Translations under genes and position numbers: made by a program | Origin: Punica granatum | Lineage: Eukaryota; Streptophyta; Magnoliopsida; Myrtales; Lythraceae | NCBI RefSeq assembly: GCF_007655135.1 | Contig: NC_045132.1 | Span: 4,836,001-4,900,000, forward strand | Direction: 5' to 3' | DNA length: 64,000 nt | In this document: piece after piece, positions 1 to 12,456 of the stretch | How the letters are laid out: each line of letters starts with the position of its first letter | How positions within the stretch are numbered: the first letter of the stretch is position 1 | Notes under the pieces: generated by a model | Database searches by the model: none | What the model was told of the DNA's origin: nothing | The model's input: the letters and a program-made list of their open reading frames with translations, nothing else

Positions 1-980
1 TGAATCGTAGAATCGCAGAATCGGACCGATTCTGCGATTCTACGTTCAGGCTTGATTCGGCCCAAGCCCGGGCCCAGAAGCGGGCCAAAGCCCTCTCCCG
101 GCCGCCCTTTCTTCCGTCTTTCCAGTCGGATGAACCCTAATTTCTCCCATCCTTCCAGTCCGACCTTCGACCCTTCGACCATTGCCCCTAAATCTTCGAG
201 TTTTCGACGAAATCTTCCATCCACCTGCTTGCTTCTACGAGCTTCGATTGACGATCCACCACCTGCTTCTTCCGACAAGCTAGCTTGTCTAAGCTTCCAT
301 CCACTTTCTCCAAGTGGCAGAATTGCGATTACTTTCTCGGGTACTTCGAGCTTCGACCGGGGCATGGCAGGTACAGTCTCCGATTCTGAGCTCTAATTCT
401 CCCTACCCTAAACTTCTCGAGTCCCGACATCATTGATTGTGATATATCGATAAGGATTCGATTTCTCAAACACGTGTTCATTCAAATTAGTGACTCTGCA
501 GCCTCCGCTGCCTTTGCTTTTCTATTTCACTTCAAAATTTTGATCGACTCCTATCAAGCCCACTCTTTACTCGAATGTCTACTTGTGGAAGAAATTGGGA
601 ATTAGAGGAAAGAATGTTGATTGTTGCGAAAGAATGTTGATTGCTGCGAGCCTGCCCAAATTCACAGATGTACTATGACTGAAAATACCAAAAGAAAACT
701 TTTTATTTTGGGAGTTTAAATTATGATTTGGATTTTGGACCTTGAATTTCGATAATTTGTAATGATATTTTGTGTTTTTATGACTTATTATTGATTTGTT
801 GGTTCGTGGTCTTTATTTTAAACAAGAATTGATTTTTTTGCTTAGTAAAGTATGTTATGTATATATATATATGTTATTTTTTTAATTACAGGTAGAATCT
901 TACGATTCACGATTCGAGTCGCGATTCACGATTCTATGACCCTCGACCGATTCTAGATAGAATCGCGATTCTAACAACCT
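1..980. repeat. GAATCG-rich dispersed repeat, cut by the window edge
   Basis: The first 45 bases form a near-perfect palindrome built from the GAATCG/CGATTC motif (about 6-44). The same motif recurs in several orientations at 894-980, including AGAATCGCGATTCT. Between these ends the DNA is non-coding, with a T-rich 3' half. Repeated short palindromes at both ends of a segment of about 1 kb suggest one transposable or satellite-like element whose left part lies outside the window. The open frame at 52-396 has low-complexity Ser/Pro composition and I do not regard it as a gene. Confidence 0.45.
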
Positions 981-1960
981 TGCTCTATACCACTCACTAA
1001 CCACATAAGCCATGATTCTCATTTGATTTATGTACTCCAGTTCAAAACTTTTATATTATTGAATAACCGTGTAATTTTTTTGAATTGGTGTATGTTATAA
1101 ATCGATTTTCTTAATAATATAACTAAAATTTATATTTTAATTAAACATGCGGTTCGATCCATCGAACCCCTAGTTGGACCCGTAAAACCATGAACCCATG
1201 TTCCTTCCGGTTCTGATAACACCGCTCCATAAGTCCCGAAGGGACCCGTTTTAATTATAGGTTATAGATTATAGATATGAAAGCCAACAAGAGTAGACGT
1301 GGTTGCATCAATTAAGTTAAATCCTTTCAATTTCGGTTAAATAAACTTTAATTACATGTCATTGGCAATATATTCAACGTATTATGATATTATCTAAACT
1401 TTAATTACAGTTTTCTATATAATTGAAAATATTTCTCAAGATATGTGATATGTTTAAGTGTTAATTTATCCTATAAATAGGAGACACGAAAGTCTATTTT
1501 ATACGTCATTTTTGTCTATTGATCAATGTGGTTTTGCTTGTATATTGTAACCTTTGTATATTGTAACCTTTACGTAAAATCGCTCAATCCTCATATATAC
1601 CTGCCTATATATATTACATATTTATTTTTTATTATCATGATTTCTAATTCATTAACTCCGATTATATGCTTATTATGTACATTCAGTAAAAGAAATATAA
1701 TTTTAACGTCATTTTTCTGTCCATATTCATTTGTATATAGTCATATGCATTAGTTATCTATTTTTGTGATACAATGACCGATAAAGAGATAGAACGCATC
1801 GCGCGGGTATCAACTTGCAAGCGTTAAGTTTTATACAGAAATTAGTATGGCACAAATGAACTGGACTCCCACAAAAGCCAAAATAGCTCTAAGAGTGCAG
1901 TGACTGGGCTGAAGAATTTCCGCAATAATAATAAATATATATACAGAAATTAGTGCATAA
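981..1960. other. Intergenic, no gene seen
   Basis: AT-rich DNA upstream of the bHLH121-like gene. A stretch at about 1148-1230 looks like a degraded transposon end, but I cannot classify it. The open frame at 1526-1753 is a T-rich low-complexity reading without recognisable domains. Confidence 0.5.
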
Positions 1961-2080
1961 TTACGAGTGCATGACACGCGCTAAGGCCAAGGGGCAAAAA
2001 AGGAAAAGAACAAAAGAAAATAGTTTACTACTACTACTACTAGGAATGAAATTGACAATCTGAGCTGATATTCGCGGCTC

Positions 2081-2288
2081 GTGGAGAGCACAAGTTACCC
2101 TGCCCCTCTCTCTCTCTCTCTCTCTGTCGCCTTCCCCTCTCTCCACTCTTCTCTTCTCCTCTGCTCCTCTCGTCAGCGAAGTTTTGTCCCTGCGAAAACC
2201 CAGTGGAAAGCAACCCTAGGAAAGGGAGTCAGGTTTAGTGATAGCCTGCTCGCTCGGCCGATCAATCTGAGCCGGAGGCGGGGGAGGA
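2081..2288 (+). promoter_or_regulatory. Probable 5' UTR of the bHLH121-like gene
   Basis: This stretch immediately precedes the start codon at 2289 and contains a CT dinucleotide run at 2107-2125, a common feature of plant core promoters and leaders. The transcription start cannot be fixed from sequence alone. Confidence 0.4.
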
Positions 2289-4677
2289 ATGGACCAGTGG
2301 AAGACGGATTTGGGACCGTCGACTTCTTCGCATCAACCTCAGCCCACTCGCCTGCACAACTCCCAGGCCGAACAGCCCAGGTTTGCTTCCAACACCCAAT
2401 TTGGTACCCTTTTAACCGTTTCAATTTTGGAGCGTTCGTGGTTTCGTTTTGGCGGAATCGACGAGCTACTGTTGGAATAATGAACAGTGGCCTCTGTCCT
2501 GCTCCAGCAAGACAGAATTTTCAGTTTTCTCGTGTTTATCGGACATCGATTTCTTATGCATGACTGAGGCTCGTGTAGATATTGTGTTGTGTGGGCGATT
2601 TTCATTTGCGTAGATTCCTTGACTGTATTTCCTGGTCGTGTTCATAAGTTTGAGGCAAAAGCTCCTCTTTTGGAGAAGATGGTTATTCGTGGAGTGTTCA
2701 GAAGATAAATTCAATTATGGGATTATCGTATTTTAGAAGATAGATTTTTAGGGATCTTCTTTCGGTTTCGAGATGGATGGTATTTGGAATATTGGTCTGA
2801 GTATTGAGGCAAAATGGTATTTTGATATGCTTTCTTGATGCTGTTCTTGTCACAGGCAAGGGCCAGCTGTGGAAGTGAAAGATCCTATCGCTGCGAGGAA
2901 AGTTCAGAAGGCCGACCGTGAAAAGTTGCGGAGGGATCGGCTGAATGAGCACTTCCTTGAATTGGGAAACGCATTAGGTATATAATTAAATTTCGCCCTC
3001 TTCAGTTCACGCTTTTTGCAATGTACATCTTCAATCTCTCTTTATTAATAAGGTAGCATTTCTGGTTTGATGTTGGAAACACAGTTTTCATGTTGATGTA
3101 TTATTGGTTAAAACATGGGTCTTGCAATTTTATGTTGCTTCTCACTCGGTTAAAGTGGATGCAAAGGCTTACATTGAGGTAGCGTAGTGACACTACCTTA
3201 GCTTAGACCAAGTGCTGGGGTCAACGGAACCAAAGATGCCTTTTGTGGTAGGAGTATTCCCAAAAAATGAAGGTTTTTATTTGCAGTCTAAATATTGGTT
3301 TGACCACTAAGGTTGATAGTAGAATCTAAGTGCAGACAGGTTTTCCATGAGATTCTTCATGTAGAGATGACAGTAATGTGTGTCCTAGAGGGCATTGGTA
3401 TTCCTAGGCCGTGTAACCAAGATATTTGTCATAAAGTCTTTAGTGATATCTTTTCCAATATGTCAGATTCAATCTATCTTTATTCTGCTGAATCTGATAC
3501 TGGGCATGCATGTGAAGGTGTTTGCATCCTTAAGTATCTTCTATACCGGCAACACATCTTAAGATTAAGACTCTGGTGGATGTACTTATTTGGGACCAGA
3601 AGTTGATTTTGCTTACAGTTTTCTTCCTTTTCAGATAGCGATTGTTGTGAGTTTAATTTATTCCAGAATTGCTCTGGTTCTAACCATTGATAATGTTCCC
3701 TCCCGATATGATCTACAGACCCTGACAGGCCCAAGAACGACAAGGCTACCATTCTCACTGACACTATTCAGGTCCTTCGGGATTTAACTGCCGAAGTGAC
3801 CAAACTAAAGGCTGAGTATGCAGCTCTTTCCGAAGAATCTCGAGAGGTGACATTCTGTTGATGTACTGTCCTCTCATTGTAGGGTACATCCTTTGCTTAA
3901 CTAAATCCATTGTTTCTTATGTGCGCAGCTGATGCAGGAGAAGAATGAGCTCAGAGAAGAAAAGGTGTCCTTAAAAACTGACATCGAGAATCTAAATACC
4001 CAGTACCAGCAGAGAGTTAGGGTAACGTACCCATGGGCCACTATCGATCCTTCCCTTGTTATGGCCCCCACCTACCCGTACCCAGTTCCACTCCCAGTTC
4101 ATCAGGGTCCAATACCTATTCATCCATCCCTTCAACCTTTTCCATTCTTTGGTAATCAGAATCCAGCCCCATGTTCTACATATATACCATATCCTGCCCC
4201 TGCACATCCTACAGTAGAACCACACTCGGTTCATTATGCCTCCTCTTCCCATGTTTCGAGCAAGCTAGATTCTAAAAGCAAGTCCTCAGAACATCATAGG
4301 GGAAGCAATCCTGACAGGACCGATGATTTAAATGATGTTGCGACAGAACTCGAACTAAAGATGCCTGGATCATCATCAACACAGCAGGTAAATTGCCTCT
4401 GTCCATTTGTGGAGAATTCAAAAAACAGTATCCCTGTGTTCTGAAACCTAGCAGGCCAAGATACCGTTGGTAATTACACGGCGATGTGCTTCTGATGGTT
4501 TGATTGGTTGATTTTGTACAGGACCTCGGATCAGATGAGAGGAAGGGGAAGCAGACACGGAGAAAGGACAAGACTGTTGTCACCGATGGGAGCTCATCGA
4601 GCAGGTTTTCTTCATCTCAAGCTCTTCAAGATAGCTCCTCCACTAGTGTTGGTGACATCCCAAGACCTAGCAAGTAA
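2289..4677 (+). CDS. bHLH121: bHLH transcription factor, bHLH121/URI type (subgroup IVb)
   Basis: Five exons, 2289-2380, 2856-2977, 3719-3846, 3929-4387 and 4522-4677, join in frame with GT-AG introns to give 318 residues, close to the Arabidopsis homologue. The basic region carries KADREKLRRDRLNEHF (residues 49-64) with the E and R typical of E-box binders. Helix-loop-helix follows to about residue 95 (ELGNALDPDRPKNDKA across the exon 2/3 junction). Next come a leucine-zipper-like coiled coil up to LNTQYQQR, a Pro/Tyr-rich region, and a Ser/Lys-rich tail. In Arabidopsis, bHLH121 is a nuclear activator that dimerises with subgroup IVc bHLH proteins to switch on iron-deficiency genes; that role is inferred here by homology. 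ATG 2289 is chosen because the upstream frame has no bHLH-like continuation and MDQ starts are usual in this family. The gene looks intact. Confidence 0.93.
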
Positions 4678-5340
4678 CAGAGCTGAGCTCGCTTTCGCCC
4701 AAATCATCACTGAAGAGCACTGCCTCTCAATGGATTCTCCAGTACTCTATGTGGCAGGACCGTCCGGAGTTTTGCCGTTGCTGGCTGAACTTCATCGAGA
4801 GAGATTTCTGTCTTGCAACGGCTGTAATTCTTTACACCGGAGTAGTCCCAAGTACTGATTTGTACAGATCTCATGACTCATCATAATCGACATTGACCTC
4901 CATCAGTCAACAATTGTGATCCACTGGGTATCAAGGAATCCTTTTACATCAGTATGAATGAGGAAGACACAAGATTTTGCTGGTGTTCTTGATGGAAACC
5001 ACATTAACAATGGAGTTTTCCGACTCAATAACTGGGTATACGCCGTACTGTCAAGTTCGTCATCTAGAACTGGGCAACTGTACGAGTAAATTATAATTTC
5101 TATAGGCGGATAAAATCCAATGTTAACATATATCATACATATTTTCATACTTTTATGAGTATGAAAAGATTGCCCTCTATATGTCCTGAAAATATTTCTC
5201 TTTTGAAAATTCTGTACGTGATAATATAAAGAAATCAAATATAATGTCACACTACTATATACAACTAGAAAAAATGTTTCGTATAGTTTAGTACGATAAT
5301 AGATTATATTCACCACTAAGTCATATATTTGTCCAATTAA
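4678..5340. other. 3' flank of bHLH121, intergenic
   Basis: Contains the 3' UTR and AT-rich spacer. The reverse-strand open frame at 4903-5415 is AT-rich, domain-free and runs into a MITE, so it is not called as a gene. Confidence 0.4.
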
Positions 5341-5665
5341 GGCTTGGTTTGAGAGTGGTGTTATTGATGGAGAAGTACTGAAACAAAATTGTTGAAAAAT
5401 AAGTACTAATTTCAAAATGAGTTAGAGTGTTCGGAACAAACTAATTTAAAACTGCTGAAAGTAAGAAAGGCAATTGTTAACACTTAAAACAAAATAATAA
5501 TAAGCAGAAGTATAAGTACTTATTAACTGTTTAAGAAAATCACATTTTCAATCGCAATTTCGTCCTAAACCATGGTTTCAAAAATTCTCACTAAACACCA
5601 AATCTGTTTAAGATTATAAGAAAAAAGTGATTATGAAACATTCTACGACGCTCTCAAACGAACTC
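5341..5665. mobile_element. Tourist-like (PIF/Harbinger) MITE with TAA target duplication
   Basis: The 325-bp element begins GGCTTGGTTTGAGAG and ends with the inverted counterpart CTCTCAAACGAACTC. TAA flanks both sides (5338-5340 and 5666-5668), the 3-bp target duplication of PIF/Harbinger elements. It has no coding capacity. Confidence 0.7.
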
Positions 5666-6416
5666 TAAATATTTGCAATCTTATGAGATAACTATTCGGT
5701 GATGGGTAGTATTTCAAGAACACCTATATAAAATATTGCGCCTATTAATAGTGAAAAGCCCTATATCTATAGGAAACTATATCATAAATTTCTTAAAATT
5801 CTATAAAAGGATGCGTTTAGTTTAGAGTTCAACCTTATAGTTATAATTTTCATTTTTTAAATTTCAGCCCAAAATCAAATTTAATTTTGAAAAAAAAATT
5901 GAAGAATTGAATTGATTTGAAATAATAATTATAATAATTATTATTATTATGAAACCTCGTAATGTTATTTGACATAAACAAAAACTTTAATGATTTAAAA
6001 AAAAATTAAGCAAAAAATTAGACCCGCACCAAAGTGGGGGCTTTTAAGTTTCACTCTGCTGTATTTTCTGGCGAAAGAATCCTCTGAATTCCTCCAAAGA
6101 ACAGAGATAATGGCACTTTTGTAAGTATCAGAAACTCCAAGGGCCAATAATTAATACCGTCATATTCGGAGCGATCGGAGGATGGCATTAATGGTAGAGA
6201 CGCATTTTCCCCTAATCCCCTATTAGTATCGTTCAGAAATGCTATTGGTATACTTCATAAATGCTAAATCCTATTACAAGGTGTGTTGTAATTATCCCCC
6301 TTATACTGTTTAACATAAGAAGCCCTTCTATGCATTAAATCATAATCTATATTATTGTGAGCGGTTAGGGGATTATTATGATAAATTTTAAGAGTATTTA
6401 GCAAACCGTGAATATC
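5666..6416. other. AT-rich intergenic spacer
   Basis: Contains runs of A, T and TAA repeats (about 5925-5950). No coding signal seen. Confidence 0.5.
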
Positions 6417-7372
6417 TAATTGAGTTAAGTGCACGTTGCCCCCCAACTTATGAGGTGAGTTTAGATTTACTCCATAACCTTTAACTTTTTGCGAAGTACC
6501 CACCGACCTTATTTGAAAATATGCAAAGTGTCCCCTCAACCAATTTCCATTCAAAATTCCAGTAAAAGATGACACATGACACTCCCATGTAATTTTTAAA
6601 ATGGTAAAATTGTTAATTGATTACCTACAATTAAAAGAAAATGAAAAAAGCAATTGAAATTTGAAATTAGGGCATGATCTTCCTTCGCCTGCTACCTTCT
6701 CATATCCTTGCAGAGTGAGGAACAATAAATTTTGGTTCCACGCCTATGACAGTCAGAGGTATTGTTGCTAAAAAGGAGCAAAAACCCTCCAAGTGTGAGA
6801 TCAACCATTTGCAGCTAAATTTTTATTTGGTCAAGTAAATTATCCTTAGGTGTAAACACTCCATTGTCTACGAGTATTTGCAGTATAGTAAAAAATATTG
6901 CTCTCGCAATGCAAAATTTAATTCCAATATGCTGATCACATCATATATTTGTCAGAATGGTGGAGTCCATAGCTGAAGTAATTTATGAGATTTTTAATTT
7001 TTCTTTTTAATAGAGATAAAAAGAAAAAGAATGGATTATTTCTTTTCTTTTCCGATTTGACATTCCTCAATCTGCAAGGATATGAGAAGGCATCAGGTGG
7101 AGGAGGATTGTGCCCTAATTCCCAAATTCAATTGTTCTTTTCGTTTTCTTATAGTTGTAGGTAATCAAGTAACGATTTTACCATACTTAATATGACATGT
7201 GAGTGACGTGTGCATCTTCCGGCCGGAATTTTGATCGGAATTTGATTAAGGGGGCATCCTGCTTATTTTCAAATAAGGTCGGTGGGTACTTTGCAAAAAT
7301 TTGAAGATTAGGGGACAAACTAAAACTCACTGCATAGGTTAGGTAGCAAAATGCATTTAACTCTATCTAATT
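6417..7372. mobile_element. Foldback element with arms of about 320 bp
   Basis: The left arm (about 6417-6740) and right arm (about 7050-7372) are inverted copies with scattered mismatches. Shared blocks include GTACCCACCGACCTTATTTG near both ends and a matching CCTTCTCATATCCTTGCAGA at the inner ends. The loop of about 310 bp is non-coding. Long inverted arms without a transposase suggest a non-autonomous Mutator-like or foldback element. The outer motif GAGTTAAATGCA also flanks the small element at 51946-52067, so both probably belong to one family. Confidence 0.75.
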
Positions 7373-7817
7373 ATACGTTGTTTATCCTCTGACTTAAGCC
7401 ACTCTGTTTATTAATTATTATAGCTCGTGAAAGAGCCCACCAAGATTCATCGACTCCTAGCCCGTTTTGTCTGTCGATGCGTTAATAGAAGTGATTACCT
7501 AATAGCATTTGCATTCACATATTGGGGTTAGCGCTTGTTTGGAGCAGTCTCAACTGAGATGCCATTGCCGATGATTTGGTTTGACAAATACCACAATCAA
7601 CAACAGTCGTAGAATTTGCAATCACATGAGATGGATCTTCCTTCGGTTTATATAGTAGAGAAAGAATGGTTGCAATGCCCTGGATAGACTGAAAAAATAT
7701 TCGAGTTTATTAGCTTATCGATGCAAAAATCATCGACAATACCCAAATTATCTAGGTATTTGTCGATAAATTTTACATCAAACCCTTGACTGTACAAAAG
7801 AATGATTGTCTAGATAC
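7373..7817. other. Intergenic spacer 3' of the NLR remnant
   Basis: No coding signal seen. Probably includes the 3' flank of the reverse-strand NLR pseudogene. Confidence 0.4.
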
Positions 7818-10190
7818 TTATTTATTTCCATGCCTACCAAAGAAATGAAAATTTACAAAATCAGAGATACTAATTTTGTAACCAACTGCAGCTGAGTCTT
7901 CCTTTACTATACGTAGCCTCGGTCCATTGTTGAAGGGTCTCCATAGATTCGCCGTTTCTTCATCACAGATGACCTCCTTCAACTGCTCGAGATTCAACAT
8001 CGATTCAGGCAGCCTCCGCAGACGTGAACGCTTTATCTTGTACAGCGTTTGCAGGTTGTGCAAATGACTGATTTGATCCGGCAATTCAACAATGCTCAAA
8101 CAATAGGAAATATTGAGCACGCATCAAGTTCTCAAGGATCTGAATTGAGTCGGGCAACCTTACTAATTTTGTGCAGGAACTAAGTCTTAGAGTTCGCAAT
8201 GGCATAGTCCGCCGATTGATCCGGGAAATGAAGAGAGATTATGGCAACTGGTGATGCTGAGCTTTTGAAGAAGAAGCAGACTGCACATGACTTCAGGAAG
8301 TTCCGCCATATCGCAGTAATCAATATTAATCTCAGCTAGATTTGGTAGCAAGTGCATGAGGCTCGAGTCATGATTTGTAACTGCCTGTTCTATCTTACAT
8401 GTCACGAGTGATACCTTCTGAAGATTGGGTGGTAGTTTGGACAATTTTCCGAAGCAAGGGACTGAAACATGCTTTAGTGTGATCCTCTTCAGAAAGGACA
8501 GGGAAGCGGTATGGTTGAAGTTGGTTAATGAAGCTGGGACGAAGCCATGGTTTGCTGCGACAAGAACCTTATAAAGCCGAGCAACATATAATTCTCTGAC
8601 AGGAAATTCAAGACCAGTACGTCAGTCACAGAGGCTTCCAGGTTGAGCCAATCAGCTGAGAATGTCTCATCTGCAAAGATAATTATACAATAAAAATGTA
8701 GCATTAATCCTTCATTTGATACCTTAAACTTTCACCTATCCAAGGAAAAAGGGAAAAGCTAACTTTCATATGAATTCACGGTGAGTCAAGGAGAGAGACG
8801 GAGAGACCTGTAGTGATCGATAGAAGCTGAGCTCTAGCAGGATGGAGCTTGTGCTCCTTCCACCAGTCCAGGAAGTTACCATCAAAGATGCTCACAATAA
8901 GTCTTTCGGTGAGATCGACTGCTTCATGCATGCCCCTGTAGATAGCTAGGTCTCTTAGAAGACCATGTTGCGGAACAAATTGCCCGCCAAACCTGTTATC
9001 AACCTCATTTGCCTTTCGCCTAGTGAAAGATTGAGTAATAATCTCATTAGGATATATAGTCAAGCGCCAAAAACTTAATTAAGAATTCCAGCAATGAGTA
9101 TAAAGTGTCATTTACCTTAAGGGAGTAAACCTGGCGAGATTTAGTTCGCATAGGCTGTCAATATTGGCCATGGCACTTACACCGTCTCCATTAAGGTCGT
9201 ATAATTCCTCCCACATATCAAGTAGCGTGTTCACGGGAATTTTCTGGTCCTCACGGAAAGAGCCAAGCTCTAGGAAACACTTCTTGACCGGATCCTCATC
9301 ATCCAGTATATCCAAGCTCATCACGGGACAGCTGGGAATACCTAACTCAGAATCGAATGTGGTGACGCCACTCAAAAGTTTCCGGACTTTCTCCATCCAC
9401 AGAGGTAGCGGCTGTCTGTACATTGATCTTCCCAACACCTTAAGGGCCAAAGGCAGGCCATTACAGCATTTCACCATCTGTGAACCAAATCCACTGATCA
9501 GAAATTTTCAAATTTAAACACCTTTTGATGAAAAATTATATAGTGATCCTAGTCCGTCTGTTTCATGGAAAACTGAACAGATGAAAAGTCATTTGATGTA
9601 CCTGGATATATATTCCTCATGTAACAATGAAAATGATAATCAATGCTTTGAAAAATGATTCAGACATAGTAAAGGGGGGTTTATGAAGTAAACGGAAGGA
9701 TAATAAAGACTATCACCATCAGCATTTTCCTATGATCACACACGCTGACTGTAATTCGGATAAATTTCAGTGACGTGATGACAGACTCCAGCTTCTAATA
9801 TGCACTTTATGTTAGGAATATAAAAGTCAATTGGGAAAAGTTAATCTCACATCGGAAGTATAAAAGAAAATATAATGGTTTATATAGGATTAGATTTCAC
9901 AATTTATCAACTCGAGTTTTTGAGTTGAAAGTTAAGTCCAAACTCATGTAAGCACTATAGAATTTAAGACTTCATCTATGAATGATAAATCCATTATTCG
10001 ATGCTATTCAGTTTAATCATAATTTCTGGGATACCTTTTCCAGAAGGAAGAGCTTCATTGCGTCTACACTGTTCAGTCCTGTCAGGTTATACGTGCACTT
10101 GAGTCACCGAAACTCCTCTCTCGATGTCACAAGAATCTTGTAACCTTCGAACTGAAACTGAAGTTTTTATAGCAGGGCTTCTGCATTGTT
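7818..10190 (-). pseudogene. RPW8-type NLR (NRG1-like helper) remnant, 5'-truncated and frameshifted
   Basis: Read on the minus strand, 10190-10036 translates to an NB-ARC piece with a KVLVTSRE-like RNBS-B motif. Positions 9477-9112 encode the GLPLALKVLG motif and a CFLELGSFREDQKIP ARC2 segment, typical of NRG1/ADR1-type RNLs. Positions 9063-8776 continue as GGQFVPQHGLLRDLAIY. The leucine-rich repeats lie at 8444-8187 and 8120-7818, ending in a stop. The LRR frames are broken: near 8190 an in-frame TAA interrupts a reading that continues in another frame, and another shift lies near 8120. The P-loop and RPW8 domain are missing and a small LTR sits inside the NB-ARC part. RNLs act downstream of sensor NLRs in cell-death signalling, but this copy cannot make an intact protein. 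Confidence 0.8.
9810..10010. mobile_element. Short LTR (solo-LTR-like) inside the NLR remnant
   Basis: Begins TGTTAGGAATATAAAAGTC, contains the phrase TCTCACATCGGAAG common in plant LTRs, and ends CTATTCA. The flanks are CTTTA (9805-9809) and GTTTA (10011-10015), a 5-bp duplication with one mismatch. It splits the NB-ARC segment at 10036-10190 from the downstream GLPLAL part. Confidence 0.5.
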
Positions 10191-10239
10191 GCATTTGATG
10201 CTCTGTAAAGTAAATTCAACAATAAATTTACTAGGAGTA

Positions 10240-10374
10240 CCTGAATTAGCAGTGGACTGCTGGAATGCGTGCGGAACTAGCCTGACTCCGAGTGAAAACC
10301 ATCTTGCTAAGCTCTTGGATGTAAAATAGGGAAAAGCACTACCCTTATGTGCCGCTTCCCATAGACGGCGCCAT
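10240..10374 (-). mobile_element. Primer-binding site and gag start of a truncated LTR retrotransposon
   Basis: Directly inside the LTR end (minus strand) lies TGGCGCCGTCTATGGGAAG, the primer-binding/leader sequence of many plant Ty3/gypsy Tat/Ogre-like elements. A gag-like start reading MVFTRSQ follows. The internal region is lost beyond about 10240. Confidence 0.6.
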
Positions 10375-10881
10375 TGTTAGGACCAGAAACTTCGGGTTCA
10401 AACCACGAGTGATGCACTTGCGCCTCGTTGATAAAGAAACTGGATGTACAGGCCACATTCGACCTCGAACACCTGCACAAGGGGAGATCGGAGGTGGTGC
10501 TTGATTTCCTTCTATGACACTCAAGTCAGTGTGAGTCATGAATATGGGAAAAAGTAACAAATTGTTGATCAATCCTAAAACATGTAAAGTGCATGTATTT
10601 ATGGAAGGTTTAGAGATGGATTACTTTACCAACACGACAAGATATTCATTGTATTTCCATATCTCACATTCGATATATTAGGGAGTGTATCTTGTCGTTA
10701 TACAAAATTCTTTATAATAACTCTCGTTGACAGGCCTTTGCTCGTGGGCCTTGCAAGTGGGCCTCGCAGGGAGGACTGGGTCTGTCTCGTGAAAGATCGG
10801 ATTGGGCCTCGTTAGACCTCGTTGGGATCCTTGGACCTTACAAGCTGTATCGGGTGGGAGCCCGAAATCCTATCCCCAACA
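10375..10881 (-). mobile_element. LTR of a Ty3/gypsy Tat/Ogre-like element
   Basis: The 507-bp LTR reads TGTTGGGGATAGGATTTCGG at its 5' end and GGTCCTAACA at its 3' end on the minus strand, with the classical TG...CA termini. It is followed by the primer-binding site. Part of the same LTR (about 10780-10881) recurs at 20860-20908 plus 24072-24129 upstream of gene 2, so it was present before or during the duplication of genes 1 and 2. Confidence 0.65.
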
Positions 10882-12456
10882 ATACATATGCAGGCTGCTT
10901 CACTTTGATGGCTTCGACAGTCTTCTCATAGAATACAACTTATCCCAGTGTTCAACTATATGCGGTTGTTTCCTCCCAAGTCTCCTGCAAAACAAAGCTT
11001 ATGATCAGAATATCGAGTGTCTTCTTGAGAAGAAATTAATTACAATTTAGATTATTAGCCTACAATTTCCCACTCAATTTACTTTTGGTAAGTTGGAAAA
11101 TTTGATTCGTCGTTCATCCCATGTGAACTATTCCTAAATTACACTTTTTTGAATGTACAATATTAATTCCACGTGTGCTTACACATGTCAAAAAAACATT
11201 ATCATTGCAGAATAGTCAAAGTTACGCGTTGCTGGAAAAGAAATACAATGAATGTTACGCGTCCAACCAAGAAGACAAAAAGAAAAAGAATGTTACGTAC
11301 GCGTTTCTCAAAAAAAAAAAAAAAAAAAAAAAAGATACATGTAACTTGGAATTCCGCAAATTTCGCCTTCATTTGGGAGAGAGTTTGTCTTAAATTCCGC
11401 AAGGCCCCGTGCTATGCACAGGCTAAATTTGATAAATATCCTAATAAAGCAGATGTGACCACTATTGAATCGGTCGTATAAGTAACATAAGATTCTGATT
11501 GTGGCTAAAATTTATCCACAAGGATTAGTTTAAATTTTTCACATTTGCAACCATATATTTGATTAAATTTTATTTCATATCAATCTTATTTTGTTCAAGT
11601 TTGTTATTTTTCTCATGACTACAAAAGAAAAGTGAGTTTCGCGTGATTCATGGGGTATGCCTTTTTTTTTTCATTCTAAAAGCATATAATACCACAACAA
11701 CCGGTAAATTTCTTTTTTTTAACAATTATATATGACTTTTATAACCGAAAAAACCTTTGAAGTTCAAAGTAATTTTACCAAATAATAGCACTCCACTTGT
11801 CTGTCATGATTAATGGAAACTCTAAAAATCATTTAATCTCGGGTCACCTATATTCTATTTGGCATCATTCGATGAATTGATTCGGCTTTTATGATTGTAT
11901 ATAGATGGTTAAAGGTCCGTAGTTTGTGTAGGTGAACATGCAATGAAATTTACATATAAAAAAATTATTCAATTTATGGAGAAAGCTATCTTTCTAGTTC
12001 AAGGAAAAAGAAGAAGCTGTTTTTCTAGGAAAATAAGATCTATTCATGAATCGAGATAAAAATCGAGATATTTTTTTTATGAATAATATTATGTTTATCT
12101 GGAATACTTTTATAATAATTAGATGTATGGCTCACATGTTAAGTAGTTGCATATATATCATTTAATTTATCCAGAAAATCTTATTTTCTAAGAAAATATT
12201 TATTATTTATTGGTGAATTGATTAATTTTCTTTTTATTTTTAATAATTTTTTAAATATTTACCCTCGATTTTTAATGATGAATTAATATCTCCGACCAAT
12301 CAAAAGAACATGTAACAATGAGCTAAAGGTTTCAGAGTGATCGGACAAGGCCCATTTTTATATAGTGCCTTAGCTTTTATATATAATAATCGATGATTGA
12401 CTCTTTCTATGGTTTGCATGTGTGTGTATATTATATATATATATATATATATATGT
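10882..12456 (+). promoter_or_regulatory. Upstream region and probable promoter of gene 1
   Basis: Shared with the gene 2 upstream region (24130-25705). TATA-like stretches occur at about 12357-12365 and 12374-12390, followed by a TA microsatellite and a CT-rich leader. A 24-base A-run at 11310-11333 occurs only in this copy. The open frames here are low complexity. Confidence 0.4.

Noticed and set aside
2081..2563. 160-codon frame over the start of the bHLH gene
   Set aside because: It runs from the CT-rich leader through exon 1 into intron 1 in another frame, without any domain.
4903..5415. 170-codon reverse-strand frame downstream of bHLH121
   Set aside because: Low-complexity AT-rich reading that runs into a Tourist-like MITE, with no domain.
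10345..10572. 75-codon reverse-strand frame
   Set aside because: It reads an LTR end and the primer-binding site, not a gene.
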